Of a stretch of DNA of 64,000 nt, positions 35,431 through 44,558 are shown piece after piece (the first letter of the stretch is position 1; the number at the start of each line of letters is the position of its first letter). A model generated the notes under the pieces. The model did not search any database, was not told the origin of the DNA, and worked only from the letters and a program-made list of their open reading frames with translations. The position numbers and the translations under genes were made by a program. This DNA comes from Cryobacterium cryoconiti (GTDB lineage Bacteria; Actinomycetota; Actinomycetes; Actinomycetales; Microbacteriaceae), in the NCBI RefSeq assembly GCF_004403065.1, contig NZ_SOHA01000005.1:1-64000 (forward strand), read 5' to 3'.

Positions 35431-36288
35431 ATGCCAGCAGTAAACCTCGGCCTACCCAGCGCCGGCGTCGCTACCTCCCTGATGGACGGCTCATCCGTGA
35501 GCAGTGAGCAGGCCGATCTGGCCAAACTCCACCATCTCGAGATGGAAGCCATCCACAACGGAACAGTTGCCAGCGTCCACTCGTGGGAACTGGTCACGGC
35601 CGTTGACGGTCCCGGCACGCGGCTGACACTCTTCCTTTCCGGGTGTCTGCTGCGGTGCCAGTACTGCCACAACCCTGACACCTGGAAGATGAAGGACGGG
35701 CTTCTCACCACGCTGGACGACCTTGTCGCCCGGGTCAAGCGCTATAAAGGCGTCTTCGACTCGACCGGCGGCGGGTTGACCATCTCGGGTGGGGAGCCGC
35801 TCATGCAGCCCGCCTTTGTGACACGCCTCTTCGAGGAATGCCACAAGCTCGGCGTGCACACCACCCTGGACACCTCCGGGTTCCTGGGCAAGAGCGCGCC
35901 GGACAAGCTGCTGGACAATCTCGACCTCGTGCTGCTCGACGTCAAGTCCGGCCTCCCCGAGACGTACAAGGAGGTGACCGGCCGCGAACTCGCACCTACG
36001 ATCGCGTTCGGAGACCGCCTCAGCGAACGGAACATTCCCGTCTGGGCGCGTTTCGTTCTCGTCCCGGGTCTCACCGACGCCGTCGACAACGTCGACGCCG
36101 TCGCTGAGATCGTGTCGCGCTGGCCGAACGTCGAGCGCGTCGAGGTCCTGCCCTTCCACCAGATGGGTGAAGACAAATGGGACCGGTTGAACATCCCCTA
36201 TCCGCTGCACGGGTCGAATCCTCCGGATGAGGCACTGCTGGAACGGGTGCGAGGCCAGTTCGCAGCCCGCGGGCTGACGGTCTTCTAA
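35431..36288 (+). CDS. pflA: Pyruvate formate-lyase activating enzyme (radical SAM)
   Basis: 285 aa. The radical SAM cluster motif is LSGCLLRCQYCHNPDTW (CxxxCxxC, ~68-75). GGGLTISGGEPLMQPAFVTR carries the SAM GGE motif, and LVLLDVKSG and EVLPFHQMGEDKW follow. It generates the glycyl radical on PflB using a [4Fe-4S] cluster and SAM. It is ~40 residues longer at the N-terminus than E. coli PflA (246 aa); starts at residues 19 or 37 are possible. It lies 43 nt after pflB and is ended by a strong terminator. Confidence 0.93.
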   Translation: MPAVNLGLPSAGVATSLMDGSSVSSEQADLAKLHHLEMEAIHNGTVASVHSWELVTAVDGPGTRLTLFLSGCLLRCQYCHNPDTWKMKDGLLTTLDDLVARVKRYKGVFDSTGGGLTISGGEPLMQPAFVTRLFEECHKLGVHTTLDTSGFLGKSAPDKLLDNLDLVLLDVKSGLPETYKEVTGRELAPTIAFGDRLSERNIPVWARFVLVPGLTDAVDNVDAVAEIVSRWPNVERVEVLPFHQMGEDKWDRLNIPYPLHGSNPPDEALLERVRGQFAARGLTVF

Positions 36289-36327
36289 CCCGTCCTCTCA
36301 CCGGGCACATCACCGCGAATCAGACGA

Positions 36328-36359
36328 GGCGTGGCATCTCCCCAGATGCCACGCCTTTT
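36328..36359 (+). terminator. Strong intrinsic terminator after pflA
   Basis: GGCGTGGCATCT / AGATGCCACGCC: a perfect 12-bp stem with a CCCC loop, followed by TTTT. It closes the pflBA operon. Confidence 0.9.
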
Positions 36360-36469
36360 CTGCGCATTAAACCAGAGGATGCCTCCAGCCAAGCTGGGAA
36401 AAACCTTCGAATCCCCTAAGCTGAGATACATACAAAGACATGAATCGTGTCTCAACGAAAGGCAGCACA

Positions 36470-36958
36470 ATGACCACCGTCACGGTAACCTCCCCCGACA
36501 CCATCAGCTCCAGGAAAGCCGGAGTGGTTCGCCTGATCGGGCTTCTCGGCCTCATTGGCGGCCTTGCCTTTCTGCTCGTCGGCGGCGTGGGCTGGGCCAC
36601 CGTCAGCAGCCAGCTGGGTGAAGAGAACATTACGGTCGCTGAGGACGCCTCGTTCCTGGGCGGCGCCCCCGTCGTCGGCCCCTTCTCCGCTTACGCTCAG
36701 GCCGACATCATCAACCACCACGCCATGAAGGCCAGCGGCGGCAAGACCTATGCACAGCTCGAGCAGGACGACCCGACCCGCCCCACCGTCATGACAGCCT
36801 CGCTCCTGCGTGCGTCTCTGTTCACGTCGATTCTGGCCTTCGGCGTCTCCGCCTTCGCGATGGGCGTCGGCATTCTGATCGGCCTGTTCGGCTGGGCCCT
36901 CCTCACGCTCGCTCCGTCGGCGAAGACGACCAAGCCGGCAGTCGGCACCACCGTCTAG
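36470..36958 (+). CDS. Two-helix membrane protein of the family often mislabelled 'aromatic ring-opening dioxygenase LigA'
   Basis: 162 aa from ATG 36470 (GAAAGG 7 nt upstream; an ATG ten codons earlier lacks an RBS). TM1 is ~18-46 and TM2 ~118-148. Between them is a conserved external loop with LGEENITVAEDASFLGG and QADIINHHAMKASGGKTYAQ. I recall this architecture from many actinobacteria, where 'LigA' names are a database artefact: there is no dioxygenase motif. Function unknown. Monocistronic, flanked by two terminators. Confidence 0.75.
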   Translation: MTTVTVTSPDTISSRKAGVVRLIGLLGLIGGLAFLLVGGVGWATVSSQLGEENITVAEDASFLGGAPVVGPFSAYAQADIINHHAMKASGGKTYAQLEQDDPTRPTVMTASLLRASLFTSILAFGVSAFAMGVGILIGLFGWALLTLAPSAKTTKPAVGTTV

Positions 36959-36970
36959 TCACGGCTACTG

Positions 36971-37005
36971 CGGCCCGGCGGCGTTTGGCTGCCGGGCCCT
37001 TTTTT
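36971..37005 (+). terminator. Intrinsic terminator
   Basis: GGCCCGGC (36972-36979) pairs with GCCGGGCC (36991-36998), extended by inner GC pairs, then CTTTTTT at 36999-37005. Confidence 0.88.
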
Positions 37006-37055
37006 CGTTTAAGCAAGCCCCTAGCCCTTGAGGGAACCTCAGGTTTGCATGCCAT

Positions 37056-37091
37056 GGGACCCATTTTCTGGGCCCCTGGTTCAGGGGTCCC
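37056..37091 (+). promoter_or_regulatory. Overlapping palindromes in the PBP gene leader
   Basis: GGGACCC (37056-37062) can pair with GGGTCCC (37085-37091), while CCCCTG (37073-37078) can pair with CAGGGG (37082-37087); the two share bases and exclude each other. AACCTCAGGTT lies just upstream. The role is unknown; nothing else is seen in the 118-bp gap before the PBP gene. Confidence 0.4.
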
Positions 37092-37123
37092 CTTCGGGAT
37101 CCGATGAGGGTAGGGGTGATGCA

Positions 37124-39328
37124 ATGGGCACGTCGGGATTCACCAAACGCAGATCCGTCGGCGGGGTGCTCACAGCCCTCCTGGGCATCACGGTGATGAG
37201 TGTGGTCGCCGGGCTCCTCGTCACCGCCGGCGTGACCCCGGTCGTTGCGCTGACCGGCCTCGGCGCGACCAACGCGATCACGGTCTTCGAGAACCTGCCC
37301 GGCTACCTGGCCATCGACAAGCTGTCGCAGAAGAGCAACATCTACGCCACCCAGAACGACGGCACGCCTCTGCTGCTGGCGTCGTTCTACGATCAGAACC
37401 GGATCGAGGTGGGCTGGGACGAGATCAGCAGTTACGCCAGGGACGCCGTCATCGCTAGTGAGGACCCGCGCTTCTATGAGCACGGCGGCGTGGACGCCCA
37501 GGGAACGCTCCGGGCGGCGCTGACGACCGCGGTCGGCGGAGTGACGCAGGGGGGATCGTCGATCACCCAGCAGTACGTCAAGAATGTGCGGGTGCAGAAA
37601 TGCGAACTCGAAACGGACATCCTGCTGCAGAAGCGCTGCTACAACGCCGTGACCGAGACGAGCCCCGACCGCAAGATCAAGGAGATGCGTCTCGCGATCG
37701 GAGTCGAGAAAAAGTTCCCCAAGAACGACATTCTGCGCCAGTACCTCAACATCACCGGCTTCGGCGGAACCGTGTATGGGATCGAGGCCGCCGCGAACTA
37801 CTACTACAGCACGACCGCGGCCGCTCTCACTCTGCCGCAGGCCGCCAGTCTCGTGGCGATCGTGAACAACCCGGCCAAGTTCCGCCTGGACAACCCTGCA
37901 AGCGAAACCAACGGAGCGGCCAACGGCTACGCGGTCAATAAGGCCCGCCGGGATTACATCCTGCGTGAGATGCTCCGCTACCAGAAGATCACGGCCGAGG
38001 AATTCCGGGCCGCCCGCACCACGCCGGTCGAGCCGGTCATCCAGGAGCCGAGCACGGGCTGCCAGACCGCCCGTGGCGCCGCCTACTTCTGCGATTACGT
38101 GACAAACCTGCTCCGGAACGACCCGGCGTTCGGCGCCGACGAGGAAACCCGCCTGCTCAACTTCCGGCGGGGCGGCTACGACATCTACACCACCCTCGAC
38201 CTGGACCTTCAGCGAGCGGCGGAGGAGACCATAGCGGCGAATGTCCCGATGGAGTACCCCGGCTGGGATGTGGGCAGCGTGGTCACGAGCGTGCAGGTGG
38301 GAACGGGGCGCGTGCTGGCGATGGCGCAGAACAAGCTGTACAGCCAGGATCCGGTCGTCACGGCCACCAGTGCCGCCTACACCGGCGTCAATTACAACAC
38401 CGACTACGCCGAGGGCGGTTCGCGGGGGTTCCAGCCCGGCTCGACCTACAAGGTGTTCACGCTCGCCGAATGGCTGAAGACCGGGCACCGGCTCGACGAG
38501 CGCGTCGACTCGGCCCGCGAAGCCAACTGGGGAACGTTCAACGACAGTTGCCGGGGACCGCAGAACTATGACGCCCAGAACTGGAATCCACGAAATGACG
38601 CCGGGGAGAGTGGCGGAAACTACAGCGCGCTCGAGTCGACGCTCGGCTCCATCAATACGGGGTTCATCGGGATGGCCAAGGTGCTCGACCTGTGCGGCAT
38701 CCGTCAGACGGCCGAATCATTCGGTGTGCATCGCGCCGACGGTGACCCGCTGGCGCAGTCGGCGGCGTCCGTGATCGGAACGAACGAGGTGGCGCCTCTG
38801 AGCATGGCCGTTGCCTTCGCGGGTATCGCCAACCGCGGGGTGACCTGCTCGCCGGTCGCGATCGACCGCATCGTGGGCGCGGACGGCGACGAGGTGCCGC
38901 CGCCGGAGTCGACATGCTCCCCGTCGGTGGCCCCGTCGGTGGCCGCCGGCATGGTCTTCGCGATGCGCCGGGTGATGACCGACGGCACGGCGCAGCAGTC
39001 CTGGGGTGCCACGGAACCCCGGGTGCCGCTGATCGGGAAGACCGGAACAACGGATGGCGGCAAGGACACCTGGATGGTCGGCGCCAGCTCCAAGGTGGCG
39101 ACCGTGGCGGCCGTGGTCAGCGTCACGGGGGAGGCTCGTCAGCGGTCGATCAGCTTCGCAAGCGGCCCGGCGGCCACGGCGCGGCACCGGATGTGGCCCT
39201 TCGTGATGTCGGTCGCCAACGCCAAGTACGGCGGGGATGAAATGGAGGAGATCGGTCCGCCCCCGGTCGTCGTGCCGGTCTCGGATGCCGGGGATACCGA
39301 TGACTCGACGGATGATGCCGACGACTAG
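37124..39328 (+). CDS. Class A penicillin-binding protein (bifunctional transglycosylase/transpeptidase)
   Basis: 734 aa from ATG 37124 with AGGG/AGGGG upstream. TM at ~15-45. GT51 domain: catalytic Glu113 in AVIASEDPRFYEHGGVD, then QGGSSITQQYVKNV. Transpeptidase: nucleophile Ser440 in FQPGSTYKVF, SIN in LGSINTGF as the SxN motif, KTG in LIGKTGTTDGGKDTW. The C-terminus is a Pro/Asp tail (STDDADD). It polymerises and cross-links peptidoglycan outside the membrane. It overlaps the convergent SOUL gene by 4 bp. Confidence 0.93.
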   Translation: MGTSGFTKRRSVGGVLTALLGITVMSVVAGLLVTAGVTPVVALTGLGATNAITVFENLPGYLAIDKLSQKSNIYATQNDGTPLLLASFYDQNRIEVGWDEISSYARDAVIASEDPRFYEHGGVDAQGTLRAALTTAVGGVTQGGSSITQQYVKNVRVQKCELETDILLQKRCYNAVTETSPDRKIKEMRLAIGVEKKFPKNDILRQYLNITGFGGTVYGIEAAANYYYSTTAAALTLPQAASLVAIVNNPAKFRLDNPASETNGAANGYAVNKARRDYILREMLRYQKITAEEFRAARTTPVEPVIQEPSTGCQTARGAAYFCDYVTNLLRNDPAFGADEETRLLNFRRGGYDIYTTLDLDLQRAAEETIAANVPMEYPGWDVGSVVTSVQVGTGRVLAMAQNKLYSQDPVVTATSAAYTGVNYNTDYAEGGSRGFQPGSTYKVFTLAEWLKTGHRLDERVDSAREANWGTFNDSCRGPQNYDAQNWNPRNDAGESGGNYSALESTLGSINTGFIGMAKVLDLCGIRQTAESFGVHRADGDPLAQSAASVIGTNEVAPLSMAVAFAGIANRGVTCSPVAIDRIVGADGDEVPPPESTCSPSVAPSVAAGMVFAMRRVMTDGTAQQSWGATEPRVPLIGKTGTTDGGKDTWMVGASSKVATVAAVVSVTGEARQRSISFASGPAATARHRMWPFVMSVANAKYGGDEMEEIGPPPVVVPVSDAGDTDDSTDDADD

Positions 39329-39840
39329 GACTCGGCGATGACGACGAGTGCTTCGTTGTGCTTGAGGAAACCCGGCTTCCAGGGTGGGTCGAAGCGGGCG
39401 AAGTAGGGCTGGCCGGCCGGGAGGAGACCCTCACGGCGCACGGCCTCGATGAGGAGGGCGCCGTTCTGCGTGAATCGCTCGTCACTCCAGCCGCCGCTGA
39501 AGCGACGGGCGGCGACGGTGCGCTCGGCCACCTCCTTCGTGCTGACCTGCGCGTTGCGGGGCACGGGAACCTCCGCGGCGGGCATCCCCGCGGGGAGGAC
39601 GAAGCTGATCGTGTGGCTTCGCGGGGTCGTGGTCTCCTGGATCACCGGCGCGGTCATCGCGATGCGCGTGGAGGTGTCATTGTTGCCGCTGATGTACTGG
39701 AAGAGCGGTGCGAAGCCACGATTGCCGGCCCCGGAGAAATCCCCGGCAACCTCAACCTGTACGAGCACGGTGCGGGGGTAGTGGCGCAGTTCGAAATCGG
39801 CGTACTGACGCAGCACGTCGTAGCGCTGGTTCTCGGTCAT
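39325..39840 (-). CDS. SOUL family heme-binding protein
   Basis: 171 aa. SOUL/HEBP fold: YDVLRQYADFELRHYPRTVL, NRGFAPLFQYISGNND, IAMTAPVIQETTTPRSHTIS, VAARRFSGGWSDERF and ARFDPPWKPGFLKHNEALV. Bacterial SOUL proteins are predicted to bind heme or porphyrin; the role is unproven. TAAACT lies 7 nt before ATG 39840, so the mRNA may be leaderless. It follows dnaE2 on the same strand but has its own -10. Confidence 0.88.
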   Translation of the reverse strand: MTENQRYDVLRQYADFELRHYPRTVLVQVEVAGDFSGAGNRGFAPLFQYISGNNDTSTRIAMTAPVIQETTTPRSHTISFVLPAGMPAAEVPVPRNAQVSTKEVAERTVAARRFSGGWSDERFTQNGALLIEAVRREGLLPAGQPYFARFDPPWKPGFLKHNEALVVIAES

Positions 39841-39861
39841 GCATATCAGTTTAGGCGCGCA

Positions 39862-42800
39862 TCAGGCGGTGCGCCGGGGCCAGAGGTGGTGAACATTCTC
39901 GGTGGCCATGGCGGCCAGTTCCGCGGCCAACTCGTCGGCCAGATCGTGCGCACGGTCGGCATGTCGGGCGGCCGCTTCGGCGGCGTGACGCGTCGCGACC
40001 CGGCGGGAGACATCCGTGAGGTCCCAGAGGTTCTCGCCCGTGACCGAGACGCCCTTCGCGCCCGACCGGCGGGTGCGGCCGCGCACCAGCATCTGGTGGG
40101 TGTGGAACACCGGGCCGCCGATGCGCTCCTGAGCGTCGTGGAAGAAGACGACATTGGACACCGGTCCGGAGCCGTCGTCGAGGCTGACGAAGACCACCCG
40201 GCGCCCGCCCCGCATCGGCGGTGTGTTCGTGGCTCGGCGAACCCCGGCCAGGAGCACCTCGGTTCCGCCGGGCAGATTGACCAGCTCGGCAGCGGGTGTG
40301 ACGCCCAGTTCGGTGAAGAGCGGGTAGTAGCGGGCCATCTGATGCCCGGCCACCGCGAGGCCGAGGCTCTGCAGCTCGAGGTCGGACTGGGTGCGCCCGC
40401 GCAGCTCCAGAGAGGTCACCGCGGTGAACCGGGAGCCCTCGTATTCGAGCACGGGCAGGGGCACATCGAAGGCGAGCTGGTCGTCGTGGATGGTGACCGC
40501 GGTGCCGCGCAGCGACTGGATATGCGCCAGCAGCTCGTGGCGCCGGGCGCGGTCGTAGCCGATGAATGAGTCGAGCGCCCCCACCCGGGCCAGAGCCTCG
40601 AAGGTGCTGCGCCGGGGGCGAACCCGATCGCGAAAGTCCTGCAACGAGGTGAACGGCTGGTGGCGAACGATGCGGGCGCGTTCGGCCGCCGTGCAGCCGG
40701 CCAGTTCGGGCAGGGCCAGGCGGATGCCGCGTTGCCCGCCGCCGTCGATCTGCTCCACCCGGTAGTCCAGTGCGCTGCTCTGCACGTCGAGACCGAGCAC
40801 GGGCACGCCGAGGTTGCGCGCCTCGGCCACGATCAGGTCCTTCGGCCACATGCCGGGGGCGTGCGTGAGCAGGCCGGCGAGGAACACCGCCGGATGATGC
40901 GTCTTCAACCAGGCGGACTGATAGGTGGGAAGGGCGAACGCGGCGCCGTGCGCCTTGGCGAAACCGAAGCTGCCGAACCCGGCGAGCACCGTCCAGACCC
41001 GGTCGATCACGTCGGGCGCGAAGCCGCGCTCGGCGGCACGCTCGCGCACGAACTCCTCGATGCGGGGAAGCTGCTCGGGCTTGCCCAGGTGACGGCGGAA
41101 GACGTCCGCCCGGCCGAGCCCGCACCCGGTGAGCTCGTTGAACAGGTGCATCACCTGCTCGTGGAAGATCACCACGCCCTCGGTCTCCCGCAGGAACGGC
41201 TCGAACCGAGGGTGGATGTAGTCGGGGGCAACCTCGCCGTGCCGGGCCTGAAGGTATTTCAGAGGCATGTTGTTCTTCATCGGGCCGGGCCGGAACAGGG
41301 AGATCTCGACGGTCAGGTCGTTGAAGACCCGCGGCTGCAGTTTGCCGACCAGCTCCATCTGGCCTGGCGACTCGATCTGGAAGATGCCCAGGGTGCGGGT
41401 GGAGCGGATCAGCTCGAAGGTGGCCGGGTCGTCGAGGGGAATCCGGTCGAGGTCGATGCTCTCGCCGGAGAGACGATGGTGCTCCTCGACGGCGTGGGCC
41501 ATGGCCGACTGCATGCGCACGCCGAGGATGTCGAGTTTGATCAGGCCCATCGGGTCCATGTCGTGCTTGTCGAACTGGGACATAGGCAGCCCCATGCCGG
41601 ACGCCTGCACGGGCGTGCGGTCGAGCAGTGACGCGTCGGAGAGGATGACCCCGCACGGATGCACCGAAATGTGCCGGGGCAACCGGTCGAGTTTGGCGGT
41701 GAGGTCGACGAGCAGCTCGAGCTGCGAGGACGCCCGCACCTCGGCGGCGAAGTCGGCCAGTTCGGGTTTCTCGGCCAGGGCCCGCCGGAAGTCCCGGGCG
41801 TTGAACCGCCAGATCTGCTTGGCGACGGCGGCGACCTCTTCGTGGTTCATGCCGAGGGCAAGGCCCGCATCCCGCACCGCGCCCCGGCCGCGGTAGGCAT
41901 TCGTCATGGACATCAGCGACACCCGGTCGCTGCCGAAGGTGTCGAAGAGCGTTCGGTAGATGTCGTGGCGGCGTGCCGATTCCACGTCGATATCGATGTC
42001 GGGCAGGGTTTGCCGTTCGGGGGAGAGGAAACGTTCCCAGAGCAGGCCGTTGGAGATGGGCTCGACGGAGGAGGTGCGCAGGGCGTAATTGAGGACCGAA
42101 CCCACCCCGGACCCTCGTGCCTGGATGCGGATGCCCATGCCTCGGATGATGTCCGCCACCCGGGCGACGGTGAGGAAATACCCGGCGAATCCGAGCTGCT
42201 CGACGGTCTTCAGCTCATGCGCCAGGCGGGCATGTGCCGCCTCGCCCAGCGCGGAGTGGGAGTACAGGCCGTCGATGCCGGCGCTGGCCCGGGCGCGCAG
42301 CTCGGTGAGCGGGTCGCCCGTGACCCCGATGATGCGCGCCTCCGGCATGCGGGGCCGGCCGAGCCCGATGTCGGAGTCCGGGTCGAGGCTGCACCGGTCG
42401 GCGAGCAGCTCCGTGTCGCGGAAGAGCCGGTCCACGGCGCCGTCGTCGTGCAGCCCGGCATCGACGACCATGCGGGCCACCTGCCGCATGGCGCCCTCGG
42501 GCTTCAGCCAGGCCTGCCCGTTGCTCTGCAGCTGCTCGAGGTCCGCCAACGCCGTCAGAGTCCGGGCGGCGTCGGCCAGGTCGGCGGTGACGGCCTCGTC
42601 GGGGGTGCCGTACCGAACGGCGTTGGTGAGCACAGCAGGCACGGCGGCGTGCTCGAAGAGGGCGAGCATGCGGGTGGCCGGCGTCACGCTGCCGGTCGTG
42701 CCCGGCTCGGCCAGGTGGCAGACGATCTCGCCGGCCACCGACTGCGGCGGCATGGTGCGCAGCCAGGTGCTGAGGCAGGATCCGGCTGCGTCCGTGTCGC

Positions 42801-43224
42801 GGCGCTCGACCGATTGGCCCACATCGGAGGCAGGCCCGAGCAGCACCGTGAGGCAGCTGAGCCCGGCCAGCTCGGCCAGCCGGGTGCGGGCGATGCTGGG
42901 CTGGCCCGGTGATCGGTGGGCGGCGCTGACCGCGCGGCAGAGGGCGGCGTAGCCACGGCCGTCCAGGTTGCCATGGGCGAGCACGACGACCCGGCCCAGC
43001 GGCTGCCCGTCGTCGTCGTGCACCGCGAGGTCGGCGCCCAGCCCCGGCCGGATACCCTCCGCCACGCACGCACGCACATGCTTGACGGCGCCGTAGAGGC
43101 CGTCGCGGTCGGTGAGGGCGAGAAAGGAACCGTTCTGCTCCCGCGTCTGCTCGGCCAGCGCCTCGGGGAGCGTGACCCCGAAGTGGGTGGAGTAGGCGCT
43201 CGCGACATGGAGGTGCGAAAACAT
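39862..43224 (-). CDS. dnaE2: Error-prone DNA polymerase DnaE2 (C-family, SOS-regulated)
   Basis: 1120 aa, with AAAGGAG 7 nt before ATG 43224. Polymerase palm is intact: LPDIDIDVESARRHDIYRTL (catalytic Asp residues) and the RGSGVGSVLNYALRTSSVEP finger region, FRPGPMKNNMP, HPCGVILSD, PVLGLDVQSSALDYRVE. A C-terminal OB-fold is present (GRRVVFVSLDDGSGPVSNVV). The N-terminal PHP domain reads SHLHVASAYSTHFGVT, where the usual HxH before SxYS is H-V-A, so proofreading by PHP is probably lost. Role: translesion synthesis and induced mutagenesis. A perfect LexA box lies 41 nt upstream; imuA'/imuB are not nearby. Confidence 0.93.
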   Translation of the reverse strand: MFSHLHVASAYSTHFGVTLPEALAEQTREQNGSFLALTDRDGLYGAVKHVRACVAEGIRPGLGADLAVHDDDGQPLGRVVVLAHGNLDGRGYAALCRAVSAAHRSPGQPSIARTRLAELAGLSCLTVLLGPASDVGQSVERRDTDAAGSCLSTWLRTMPPQSVAGEIVCHLAEPGTTGSVTPATRMLALFEHAAVPAVLTNAVRYGTPDEAVTADLADAARTLTALADLEQLQSNGQAWLKPEGAMRQVARMVVDAGLHDDGAVDRLFRDTELLADRCSLDPDSDIGLGRPRMPEARIIGVTGDPLTELRARASAGIDGLYSHSALGEAAHARLAHELKTVEQLGFAGYFLTVARVADIIRGMGIRIQARGSGVGSVLNYALRTSSVEPISNGLLWERFLSPERQTLPDIDIDVESARRHDIYRTLFDTFGSDRVSLMSMTNAYRGRGAVRDAGLALGMNHEEVAAVAKQIWRFNARDFRRALAEKPELADFAAEVRASSQLELLVDLTAKLDRLPRHISVHPCGVILSDASLLDRTPVQASGMGLPMSQFDKHDMDPMGLIKLDILGVRMQSAMAHAVEEHHRLSGESIDLDRIPLDDPATFELIRSTRTLGIFQIESPGQMELVGKLQPRVFNDLTVEISLFRPGPMKNNMPLKYLQARHGEVAPDYIHPRFEPFLRETEGVVIFHEQVMHLFNELTGCGLGRADVFRRHLGKPEQLPRIEEFVRERAAERGFAPDVIDRVWTVLAGFGSFGFAKAHGAAFALPTYQSAWLKTHHPAVFLAGLLTHAPGMWPKDLIVAEARNLGVPVLGLDVQSSALDYRVEQIDGGGQRGIRLALPELAGCTAAERARIVRHQPFTSLQDFRDRVRPRRSTFEALARVGALDSFIGYDRARRHELLAHIQSLRGTAVTIHDDQLAFDVPLPVLEYEGSRFTAVTSLELRGRTQSDLELQSLGLAVAGHQMARYYPLFTELGVTPAAELVNLPGGTEVLLAGVRRATNTPPMRGGRRVVFVSLDDGSGPVSNVVFFHDAQERIGGPVFHTHQMLVRGRTRRSGAKGVSVTGENLWDLTDVSRRVATRHAAEAAARHADRAHDLADELAAELAAMATENVHHLWPRRTA

Positions 43225-43264
43225 GTGTGTACTCCTTTGGCAGCCTGGTCGAATGCGCGACTTA

Positions 43265-43276
43265 GAACAAGTGTTC
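43265..43276 (-). promoter_or_regulatory. LexA (SOS) box of dnaE2
   Basis: GAACAAGTGTTC, a perfect match to GAACN4GTTC, 41 nt upstream of the dnaE2 start and just downstream of a minus-strand TACACT that can serve as -10. Confidence 0.85.
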
Positions 43277-43413
43277 GATGTAGGGAGTGTACGTCACACG
43301 GGCGACACGCGCCACCGTCAGTCTGGTTGAGCCGGCTCTCTGGATAGGCTGGGGAACCCAGTCGCCGTTCCCGGTTGCCCCGCCCTCGTGCATCGCCTCG
43401 TTTGGAGATCCCC

Positions 43414-44541
43414 ATGACAACCCCCACTTCGTCCTGGACGGATTACCTCGGCCGGGCTTCCATCCGATCCGGCCAGGCCCTTCTGGTGCTCGCGCTGCTC
43501 GTGGTGGCGATCTTCGGGATCACCCAGCTCAAGCTGGTCTTCATCCCGCTTCTGCTCGCGCTGATCGTGGCGTCGGCGCTGCGCCCCGTCATGAGGTTCC
43601 TGCTGGCCCGCGGGGCGAACGAGTCCCTCGCCGCGGCGATCACCCTGATCGGGAGCGTCGCGGTCTTCGGCGGCGTCGTCACCCTCGTCGTGTTCGGCAT
43701 CCGTGGTGAGTGGAACACCCTGTTCACCTCGGCCAATGAGGGCCTGGACGCACTGCAGGATCTCCTCACCAGCGGCACGCTGCCGATCGATTCCGCCCAG
43801 ATCGATTCGGTGCGGGAGTCGGTCATCGCGTTCGCCACCAGCAGCCAGTTCGGGTCCGGTGCTCTGGCCGGGGTCTCCGTGGCCGCCGAGATCGTGGCCG
43901 GCCTGGTGCTCGGCCTCGTCGTGCTGTTCTACTTCCTCAAGGACGGCCCCCACATCTGGAGCTTCCTGATCCAGCCGCTCGCCGGCACGCGGCACGCGCG
44001 CGCCGTTCGGATCGGCCTGCGCAGCGTCGAGGTGTTCGGCAACTATGTGCGCGGCACGGCGATCGTCGCCTTCGTCGACGCCCTGTTCATCGGGATCGGA
44101 CTGTGGATCCTGCAGGTTCCGCTCGCGCTGCCGCTCGCCGTCATCGTGTTCGTCGGCGCCTTCATCCCCATCGTCGGGGCGACGGCCGCCGGCATCCTGG
44201 CCGCCCTGGTCGCCCTGGTCACGAACGACCTGACCACCGCCATCATCGTGGTCGCGATCGTGGTGGGTGTGAACCAGCTCGAGGGCAACTTCCTCTCCCC
44301 GGTGGTGCTCGGCAAGTCGCTGCGCCTGCACGGCCTTGTCATTCTGCTGGCCCTGACGGCCGGCACGATCCTGGGCGGCATCGTCGGCGCGATCATCTCC
44401 GTGCCGATCGCCGCCGTGGGCTGGGCCGTCATCAAGGCCTGGAACGCGCCCACCCTGCCGCCCGTTCCCGTACAGCCGGTCGCGTCGGCCGAATCCGTCC
44501 CGCCTGGACTCTCGATCGGGGCGGCCGGCGCGACGGTCTAG
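43414..44541 (+). CDS. AI-2E family transporter (PerM-like)
   Basis: 375 aa from ATG 43414 with a TTTGGAG-type RBS. Paired hydrophobic segments lie at ~20-60, then a soluble loop (TSANEGLDALQDLL), then ~150-340. Family signatures: LVLFYFLKDGPHIWSFL, FVGAFIPIVGATAAGILAAL, EGNFLSPVVLGKSLRLHGLV. The family includes AI-2 exporters and Na+/H+ antiporters; the substrate here is unknown. Standalone gene. Confidence 0.88.
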   Translation: MTTPTSSWTDYLGRASIRSGQALLVLALLVVAIFGITQLKLVFIPLLLALIVASALRPVMRFLLARGANESLAAAITLIGSVAVFGGVVTLVVFGIRGEWNTLFTSANEGLDALQDLLTSGTLPIDSAQIDSVRESVIAFATSSQFGSGALAGVSVAAEIVAGLVLGLVVLFYFLKDGPHIWSFLIQPLAGTRHARAVRIGLRSVEVFGNYVRGTAIVAFVDALFIGIGLWILQVPLALPLAVIVFVGAFIPIVGATAAGILAALVALVTNDLTTAIIVVAIVVGVNQLEGNFLSPVVLGKSLRLHGLVILLALTAGTILGGIVGAIISVPIAAVGWAVIKAWNAPTLPPVPVQPVASAESVPPGLSIGAAGATV

Positions 44542-44558
44542 CCGCCCGCACCGGGCGA

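Noticed and set aside
36470-36958. Aromatic ring-opening dioxygenase LigA
   Set aside because: This is a common database name for such proteins, but the sequence is a two-helix membrane protein without dioxygenase residues, and it is unrelated to the real pca genes at 51-59 kb.
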